DNA of 64,000 bases, taken from contig NC_013929.1 of assembly GCF_000091305.1 (NCBI RefSeq), positions 4,650,001 through 4,714,000 on the forward strand, written 5' to 3'. The position numbers and the translations under genes are program-made. Source of the stretch: Streptomyces scabiei 87.22. GTDB lineage: Bacteria; Actinomycetota; Actinomycetes; Streptomycetales; Streptomycetaceae. Under the pieces are notes generated by a model that worked only from the letters and a program-made list of their open reading frames with translations, was not told the origin of the DNA and did not search any database. Numbering within the stretch: position 1 is the first letter of the stretch; every line of letters starts with the position of its first letter. Of the stretch, positions 52,449 through 58,589 are shown piece after piece.

Positions 52449-53426
52449 TCATGGTGCCCTGACCGGCATGCCTCCGGTGCGCGGGGCGGGGAGGAAGGTT
52501 TCCGGGATCGGCGTGTACACCGGCATCGGCCCGTCCGCCTCGCACTCCGCGAGACATTCGCGGCACAGCCCGTTCACGAGCTCGACGGTCCGCTCGTCCG
52601 CCTCGCACAGACCACAGACCATGATCACTTTGTCGATGCGCGCACGGCGGGCGGCCTTCTGCCGGATCTCCGCCTTCTTGGGCTTCATCGGGGGCATCTT
52701 GTCTTCCAATCGTTTGCGGGCGAATCCGCCCGGGTTGGTGACATCCGGAGGAAGTCCGTCCGTCAGTGCCCTGGTGACGTCGTCCGGCGTCGCGCCACGC
52801 GACAGCCACTGCGTGACGAGGGATTCGAGGGAATGGCAGTCGGCGTCGGACAGCGGCATACGGGGATCCGCGGAGCGGACGTCGGCGAGGGTCAGGTAGG
52901 CGGTGCTGGGCTCCGGGGCGGGAGCTTCCGCCCTGCCGGGCGCGGTCGGCTCCTCCTGGTCGGTCGGCTCCTCGGGCTCCTTCTCCTCGACCCGGGCCAG
53001 TCCCGACCGGTAGTGCTCCGTCACGTCCCTGCCGTCGCGCTCTCGCGCAAAGTCCGCCCACCACTCCACCGACCTGGGCGTACGCGACCAGTACGTGCGC
53101 GTTACCCACCGCATCGAGCCGTCCTCGATGGTGAGGTGCTCCTTGATCCAGCGCAGATGGCCGGCGTGGACGAGGCGCCCCGACGACGTGCGTACGGCTT
53201 GCTGGCCGTAGCGGGGGTGTTGCGCCGCGATCACCTTGTGGCCCATGGCGTGGCCGTCTTCGAGGTGGTCGATGAAGACGGCGATCTCGGCGTCGCGGGG
53301 GCTCAGGTGTGCGAAGTTCGGATCTGCATGCGAGTCTTCGTCACCCACGGAGCGTTTCCCGTAACCCGTTTTGGCCATCGGGTGGGACGGGGAATGCAGG
53401 GCAGCACTAAGCTGGGCGTAAGCCAC
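52449..53426 (-). CDS. MarR-like HTH protein with C-terminal zinc-ribbon-like region
   Basis: A 325-residue protein of a Streptomyces type often annotated MarR-family regulator. The N-terminal part has LSPRDAEIAVFIDHLEDGHAMGHKVIA, then SSGRLVHAGHLRWIKEHLT and WVTRTYWSRTPRSVEWWADF, which looks like a winged helix plus wing. The middle is Pro/Glu-rich. A helical segment (LTLADVRSADPRMPLSDADCHSLESLVTQWL) precedes a C-terminal cysteine cluster (MVCGLCEADERTVE, GLCRECLAECEADG) that fits a zinc ribbon. GTG 53426 is used; ATG 53378 is an alternative. Located just upstream of NLR-B, which it may regulate; that is inference. Confidence 0.72.
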   Translation of the reverse strand: MAYAQLSAALHSPSHPMAKTGYGKRSVGDEDSHADPNFAHLSPRDAEIAVFIDHLEDGHAMGHKVIAAQHPRYGQQAVRTSSGRLVHAGHLRWIKEHLTIEDGSMRWVTRTYWSRTPRSVEWWADFARERDGRDVTEHYRSGLARVEEKEPEEPTDQEEPTAPGRAEAPAPEPSTAYLTLADVRSADPRMPLSDADCHSLESLVTQWLSRGATPDDVTRALTDGLPPDVTNPGGFARKRLEDKMPPMKPKKAEIRQKAARRARIDKVIMVCGLCEADERTVELVNGLCRECLAECEADGPMPVYTPIPETFLPAPRTGGMPVRAP

Positions 53427-53591
53427 GATCGAGCCTCATTCGATCCGTAGGTCTAGGCCCTGGCAATGGTGTTGGCGCACCGGCCGGGGCCGATCTATGT
53501 GGTCAGATGCCGCGAACCTAGAGCGGCTTCACGTTCCGAAGCAAGTCGATCACGGAACGTCACCCTTTCGAGTTACGTCCCTTCAACTCAC

Positions 53592-53840
53592 CTACGAGCT
53601 TGGTTGGTTGGGTTGGTTCTTCAGTCTTTCCCAGAGGCTTGGAAACCCATGGGAAGAGCTCGGGTCCCGGGGCTTAAGCTCCGGGCTGACCTGCGGCGAT
53701 GCAGGAGGCCCAAGAGGAGGCGCGGACGGTCGGCCGTTCGCGCCGGAAGGCGATTCGAGGCAGTTCCCGCCCTCCGAGTCGCTGTAACTCGACTTGGACC
53801 ACCGCGAACGGACTGCTGGTACTCCGGGCCGACGCCTCAA
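53592..53840 (-). pseudogene. degenerate DUF397-family gene
   Basis: On the minus strand the frame reads RSRWSKSSYSDSEGGNCLE, the unmistakable DUF397 start (WxKSSYSxxxGGNCxE). It then continues out of frame into a Ser/Pro-rich run, while the family-like continuation (IAFRRERPTVRA) appears in another frame. Intact DUF397 proteins are 60-80 residues and pair with an XRE-type HTH gene, which is missing here. The rest of the gap 53427-53910 is relatively AT-rich, contains a GGTT-rich stretch at 53602-53617 and no other gene. Confidence 0.6.
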
Positions 53841-53910
53841 GCTCCGTACGTGGAACCGGAGTCACTGCCCACCGCAGTGACGACCGCGCTCCCCGGGGTA
53901 ACAGACAGCC

Positions 53911-54756
53911 ATGAGCGAAGTGCTGCTGACTGAGACGTTCCGTAGTGCGTCGGGGGCCGTGCGGTGGGGCACGATCGGGGAGGCCGGGCGGGAACCCGTC
54001 GTGCTCTGCCACGGCACCCCCTTCTCCTCCTACGTCTGGCGCGGCATCGCCCAGGCGCTGGCCGACACCGACCGCCACCAGGTGTTCGTCTGGGACATGC
54101 CCGGGTACGGGGAGTCGGACATGCACACAGGTCAGGACGTGTCCCTGGCCGCGCAGGGGCGGGTCTTCACCGAGTTGCTGGCGTACTGGGGGCTGGACGA
54201 ACCCGTCGTGGTCGCGCACGACTTCGGCGGGGCCGTCGCCCTGCGGGCCCACCTGCTGCACGGGGCCCGCTACCGCGCGCTCGCCCTGGTCGACCCCGTG
54301 GCGCTCGCCCCGTGGGGCACGCCCTCCTTCCGGCTGCTGGGCCGGCACGCGGCGGTCTTCGAACAGCTGCCGCCCGCACTGCACCGGGCCCTGGTGCGCG
54401 AGTACATCGCCTCCACCGGCGGTCCCGGCCTGCATCCCACCGTCCTCGACCGGCTCGTGCGGCCGTGGCTGGGTGAGCACGGACAGCCCGCCTTCTACCG
54501 GCAGATAGCCCAGGCGGACCAGGCCCACACGGACGAGATCCAGGGCCGGTACGGGGAGATCGGAATCCCGGCACTGGTGTGCTGGGGCGAGGAGGACGGG
54601 TGGATCCCGCTGGCGAAGGGGCGGGAGCTGGCCGGTCTCGTGCCGGGCGCGCGCTTCGAGCCGATCGCCGGTGCGGGGCACCTCGTCCAGGAGGACGCCC
54701 CCGCCGAACTCACCGCCGTGCTGCTGGACTTCCTCCAGGAGCAGCAGCCCGGCTAG
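53911..54756 (+). CDS. alpha/beta hydrolase, haloalkane dehalogenase/epoxide hydrolase-like
   Basis: A 281-residue alpha/beta hydrolase. It shows VVLCHGTPFSSYVWRG (oxyanion HG), VWDMPGYGESD, the nucleophile elbow VVAHDFGGAVALRAH with Asp as nucleophile, a cap domain, VCWGEEDGWIP (acid) and GAGHLVQEDAP (His). The Asp nucleophile and cap region fit dehalogenases or epoxide hydrolases. Its end overlaps by four bases the end of the convergent M56 peptidase gene. No regulator or pathway neighbour points to a substrate. Confidence 0.88.
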   Translation: MSEVLLTETFRSASGAVRWGTIGEAGREPVVLCHGTPFSSYVWRGIAQALADTDRHQVFVWDMPGYGESDMHTGQDVSLAAQGRVFTELLAYWGLDEPVVVAHDFGGAVALRAHLLHGARYRALALVDPVALAPWGTPSFRLLGRHAAVFEQLPPALHRALVREYIASTGGPGLHPTVLDRLVRPWLGEHGQPAFYRQIAQADQAHTDEIQGRYGEIGIPALVCWGEEDGWIPLAKGRELAGLVPGARFEPIAGAGHLVQEDAPAELTAVLLDFLQEQQPG

Positions 54757-55688
54757 AGCGTCCCGAGCGCCGGCGCGAACGCGATCAGGAGCGGGAGGAG
54801 GGCGAGGAGCGCTGCGGCCGTGGTGGTGGCCGCGCGGCGGGTGCGGTCCAGGCGGGGCGGCGGCTCCAGCAGCCGCTCGACCCGGTCGCCCAGCAGGCGG
54901 CGGGTGTTGGAGCAGCTCAACACGCCCCGGTGCTGGTTGAGTTCGATGAGGGCCAGGGCCGTGGTCAGGTGGCCGCAGCGACGGGACGCCGTGTCGTCGG
55001 CGGCGAGTTCGACGAGGCGGTTTGTCTGGTCGGCGAAGTGGGCGAAGAGGGGGACGCGCGGGAAGCCCGTGGCGAGGGCGGTGGAGAGGTGGAGCAGCCA
55101 GTCGTGGCGGGCGCGGGCGTGCCCGAGTTCATGGGCGAGGACGGCGTCCAGCTGACGGTCGCTCAACTTTCCCAACGCGCCGGTCGTGACGACTAGTTGG
55201 GGCGGGGCTCCCGGCATCAGCCAGGCGTCCGGGTACTCGTCCTCCAGGACCAGCAGCGGACCCTTCGTCTGCGGCAGCCCGGCCGGGAGGTCGGGAGCGC
55301 GCTCGCGCAGATGCGCCCGGCGCAGCTGCCGGCGGCGCCGGGCCTCGACCAGCTCCCGGGCCAGCATCGCCCCGCTCCAGGCCGCGCCCAGGGCCAGCGC
55401 CAGCGTCAGTACGGCCGTCCAGGGCGGCGCGGCCGTGAGGTCGTACGCGGCGGTCACCTCCGGGGGCGCGGGCGCGAAGGCGTGCGTCCGCACGGTCCCG
55501 AACACCGCCGCCGCGCCCAGCACCAGCGCCGCCAGGCAGCTCAGCAGGGCCGCCGCGACCAGGCACTGCCACGCCCAGAGCGCGACCACGGGTTCCCGCT
55601 CGGGCCACCTCGCCCTGAGCAGCGTGCGAGGACCCAGCACCGCGGCGGTCACGGCCACGGCGGCGAGAAGGAGCAGGACAACGGTCAC
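54753..55688 (-). CDS. M56 (BlaR1-like) membrane metallopeptidase
   Basis: A 311-residue integral membrane protein with helices VTVVLLLLAAVAVTAAVLGP, LWAWQCLVAAALLSCLAALV, WTAVLTLALALGAAWSG and a C-terminal AATTTAAALLALLPLLIAFAP. The zinc site is LDAVLAHELGHARARHDWL (HExxH), with the downstream ELAADDTASRRC (third ligand). It lacks the penicillin-sensor domain of BlaR1 and no BlaI-type repressor gene is adjacent, which is unusual. GTG 55688 is chosen as start of the first helix; the 15 residues upstream in frame look non-coding. It may release membrane-bound regulators, but no partner is identifiable. Confidence 0.86.
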   Translation of the reverse strand: MTVVLLLLAAVAVTAAVLGPRTLLRARWPEREPVVALWAWQCLVAAALLSCLAALVLGAAAVFGTVRTHAFAPAPPEVTAAYDLTAAPPWTAVLTLALALGAAWSGAMLARELVEARRRRQLRRAHLRERAPDLPAGLPQTKGPLLVLEDEYPDAWLMPGAPPQLVVTTGALGKLSDRQLDAVLAHELGHARARHDWLLHLSTALATGFPRVPLFAHFADQTNRLVELAADDTASRRCGHLTTALALIELNQHRGVLSCSNTRRLLGDRVERLLEPPPRLDRTRRAATTTAAALLALLPLLIAFAPALGTL

Positions 55689-55834
55689 GTCACTGGGTCC
55701 GGTTCCTGTCGGGGGACGGGCAGGGCGTTGCACGTGGCTGACGTACGTACGCGTATGCGGCCTGACAGCCGAGAGGACACGCTACCGGGAAACCGGCGGA
55801 TGCCATCGGGCGGAAGCAAGCCGTGCGCGAGGCG

Positions 55835-57955
55835 TCACGGACTCGGTGCGCGGAGCAGATCGCCCAGCGACCGGCGCACCGGCTTGGGTAGGCGGGGGTC
55901 CTCGACCAGGCACTCCCACTCCGCTCGGTGCCGATCCAGAAGGACCCGGGCACGATCGGCATCTCCGATCTCCAGCAGCAGCTCGATCTGCCCCATCCGG
56001 GCGGACAGGGTCCACGCGTGCGACTCGCCGTGCTTCTCCGCGCAGTCGTTGGCGAACTCCTGGTTCAACCGGATGACCTGTTGGAGGTCCCCAGTCATGA
56101 GATAGAGACCCATCAGGTTCGTTGTCAGGATTTGAGCGGCGCTGAATTCGGAGAATTCGCCACGCTTCCCCGCTTCTCTCCGGACGGCCTGGTTGCGCAG
56201 CCGTTCGACCTCGGCGATGGCGGACTGCGCGTACCGAGAGGGATCTCGTTCGGCGATCCCCACCCGGACATCCGCCAGAAGCACACCAAGCTTCGCCGTG
56301 ACGTGGTGATCGTCCCCCAGAGTCCGCTCCGCCTTGCGCAGGGACTTCTCGGCCAGGCGCATCGCGTCCCAGACTCTTCCGCCGGCCAGCAGTGCGTGTG
56401 CCAGCCATGCCCGGGCCACCAGTGTCCGCGGATCCTTGCGGCCGAACATACGAGCTGTCGTCGACCGATTCTGCAGCAGCAGAAGGTATGCCTGTGCCCA
56501 GTCCCCCTCCAACAAGAGCCGGTTGGCAAGCATCTTCCTTGCCAGGAGGGTGGTCTCGTGCCGCCGCCCGCAGATACGTTCGGCGAGACGCGTCGCTCGC
56601 TCCACCGCCTCGATGCCGCCCTCGCCGGTAAAGCTCTCGCTCCAGCGAGCGACCAGAGTGAAGAGCAGTACAGCCTGTTCCGCCTCCGGTTCCCCATGCC
56701 CGAGCAGCGTCTTCGCGTGGGTGAACCAATCCATGTGGGCGAAGCTCGTCTTGTCGTTCGCTCGGGCGCTCAGCACCGCCGCCGCGCTCTCGCGGCCCGC
56801 CGCCACCGCTTCGGGTCGCCTGTGCGGATCCTCCGGATCCGCGGCCCTCGCCACCGCCTGCACCAGACGGTGCACCGAGATCTCGTCCCCACGCAGCGTG
56901 ATCATGCTGTACGCGGCCAGTCGGCGAATCGCCTCGGTCACTTCCGGTGGGCTGCCGAGCGGCTCCAGGTACGGCAGGCGAATTCCGTCGGACGACCACC
57001 AAGCGATCACGCGGAAGATCTCCCCCGCGAGCGGTGTGTCGGCCAGCCGGTCCAGGGTCACCCGCCACACCTTGCCGATGGCGCGTCCACCCTCCGGAGC
57101 TTGGGTCAGGTACTGCTCGGGATGGGAAGCGAGTTGCTCCCGATACCGCCCCGGAGTGATGCCCGCCTCCCGGCAGTACGCCGCCGCCTGGCGCACGGCC
57201 AGCGGAAGACATCCCAGTTCTCGGCACAATTCCTCGGTCGCGGCCGCCGACTCGGCGTCGTGAGGGCGGTCGTGGACTCTTTCGAAGAGTTCAACGGCTC
57301 CCGGGAGGTCCGGCACATCCAGCGGGACCGTCTCCGCGATCCCCTGCCACCCGGCCGCCTGCCGGGTCGTGATCAGGAACCGGCCGTCCGGACACCGGCC
57401 GAGGAGCGCCTTCACGAGGACCGGATCGGAGACGTTGTCCAGGACGAGGAGCCAGCGCTCGTGCGTGGACAACCACCGCACGGCCAGGTCACGCAGCGCT
57501 CTCCGGGAGAGTACGTCGCCCAATGCGGGCTGGAGCGCGACCGCCAGGTCGGCCAGGCCCATGTCCAGATCCGCCTCGGTCTCCGCCGTGATCCACCACA
57601 CGGGGTTGTACGCGTCTGTCCGCTCCGAGGCCCAGTGGGCAGCCAGGGTCGATTTGCCGATGCCGCCCAGCCCGTGCACGACCTGGGCGACGGCTCCGGC
57701 AGGGTCCGCGAACGCCTCGTCCAGAGCCGCGAGCTCACGCTCCCGGCCGACGAATGGTCTCGCCCGCTCCGGCAGGTTGACCGTACGGGCCATGCACGCG
57801 GGTAGCTCGTACGCCTCCGTCGGCAGCGGGGCCGTCATCCGTCCGACGAAGATCGGAGCCACGTGCTCCCCGGCGAAGGCCATGCCGATCGATCCGCCCG
57901 ACGCGATCGACCTCCCGCCCGACGCCTCCACCGCCACCCCCCTCTCGGCGTCCAT
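55835..57955 (-). CDS. NLR-C: NB-ARC/TPR STAND ATPase with N-terminal ASG motif
   Basis: A 706-residue paralogue. The motif EASGGRSIASGGSIGMAFAG lies at residues 10-29. VGRERELAALDEAF, Walker [17 protein letters not shown], Walker [25 protein letters not shown] and ELGCLPLAVRQAAAYC follow, then a winged-helix part and an alpha-helical TPR-like C-terminal half (residues ~400-700). Its ATG 57955 overlaps the stop of the membrane protein (ATGA), so it is translationally coupled to a protein carrying three copies of the same motif. Third gene of the operon NLR-D, membrane protein, NLR-C. Confidence 0.91.
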   Translation of the reverse strand: MDAERGVAVEASGGRSIASGGSIGMAFAGEHVAPIFVGRMTAPLPTEAYELPACMARTVNLPERARPFVGRERELAALDEAFADPAGAVAQVVHGLGGIGKSTLAAHWASERTDAYNPVWWITAETEADLDMGLADLAVALQPALGDVLSRRALRDLAVRWLSTHERWLLVLDNVSDPVLVKALLGRCPDGRFLITTRQAAGWQGIAETVPLDVPDLPGAVELFERVHDRPHDAESAAATEELCRELGCLPLAVRQAAAYCREAGITPGRYREQLASHPEQYLTQAPEGGRAIGKVWRVTLDRLADTPLAGEIFRVIAWWSSDGIRLPYLEPLGSPPEVTEAIRRLAAYSMITLRGDEISVHRLVQAVARAADPEDPHRRPEAVAAGRESAAAVLSARANDKTSFAHMDWFTHAKTLLGHGEPEAEQAVLLFTLVARWSESFTGEGGIEAVERATRLAERICGRRHETTLLARKMLANRLLLEGDWAQAYLLLLQNRSTTARMFGRKDPRTLVARAWLAHALLAGGRVWDAMRLAEKSLRKAERTLGDDHHVTAKLGVLLADVRVGIAERDPSRYAQSAIAEVERLRNQAVRREAGKRGEFSEFSAAQILTTNLMGLYLMTGDLQQVIRLNQEFANDCAEKHGESHAWTLSARMGQIELLLEIGDADRARVLLDRHRAEWECLVEDPRLPKPVRRSLGDLLRAPSP

Positions 57956-58548
57956 CAGGCGCCCGTGGACGCCGCGCCGATGTCACCGCCCGCGGCGATG
58001 GAGCCGTGGCCGGAGGCGGTCACGTTCGCGGTCGGGCCGGGAGCGGCAGAAGGAGACGGGGTGGCAGCGGGCGGAGCCTGCGGTGGGGCAGTCGGCGGGA
58101 CCGTACCGCCGGTCGAGGCTGAGCCGATGTTGCCGCCGGCCGCGATGGCGCCGTGGCCGGAGGCGGTCACGCCGTCGGCGGGGGTGGCCGACACGGAGGG
58201 CGCCGGGGCGGGGGCGGGCGGCGCGACGGAGGACGGGCCGGTCGACACCGTACCGATGTTGCCGCCCGCGGCGATCGCTCCGACACCGGACGCGTCGACA
58301 TTCCGCGACGGCGTCGGTGTCGGTGGGGCCGGAGGGGTCGACGAACCACCGAACTGCACGATGGCGGCGAGGACGAGGCCGATCACACCCGCGGATCCGC
58401 CCGCCACACTGGCGATCTGATCCGCCGACCCCAGGTCGACGAAGGCGAATCCGACCAGTGTGACCACGCCCACCCCGGCGATCGCGAGGCCGGCCCATGC
58501 CCATGGCTTCAGTGTCATGGGGGCATTGTGGCGGTTGTCAGGACCCAT
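57955..58548 (-). CDS. two-helix membrane protein with three ASG motif copies (candidate NLR platform)
   Basis: A 197-residue protein with hydrophobic helices at residues ~15-37 (WAWAGLAIAGVGVVTLVGFA) and ~46-66 (ASVAGGSAGVIGLVLAAIVQ). A Pro/Ala/Ser-rich tail follows, carrying three copies of a 20-residue motif at 85-104, 128-147 and 177-196 (TASGHGAIAAGGNIGSASTG in the second). The motif is the one found at the N-termini of NLR-A to NLR-D. Two helices place the tail in the cytoplasm, where the NLRs are. It lies 41 bases after NLR-D and overlaps NLR-C. ATG 58518 is an alternative start. No family is recognised; an adaptor or scaffold role is inference. Confidence 0.82.
   Translation of the reverse strand: MGPDNRHNAPMTLKPWAWAGLAIAGVGVVTLVGFAFVDLGSADQIASVAGGSAGVIGLVLAAIVQFGGSSTPPAPPTPTPSRNVDASGVGAIAAGGNIGTVSTGPSSVAPPAPAPAPSVSATPADGVTASGHGAIAAGGNIGSASTGGTVPPTAPPQAPPAATPSPSAAPGPTANVTASGHGSIAAGGDIGAASTGA
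57961..58296 (-). repeat. three spaced copies of the ASG motif
   Basis: Coding copies at 58237-58296, 58108-58167 and 57961-58020, each 60 bp and separated by 69 and 87 bp of Pro-rich linker. The peptide is nearly identical in the three copies. Codon-level similarity is also high, which points to recent internal duplication. Confidence 0.85.
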
Positions 58549-58589
58549 GGGGAGAGTCCCACCATCACGGACAGATCACTGACGTGACA

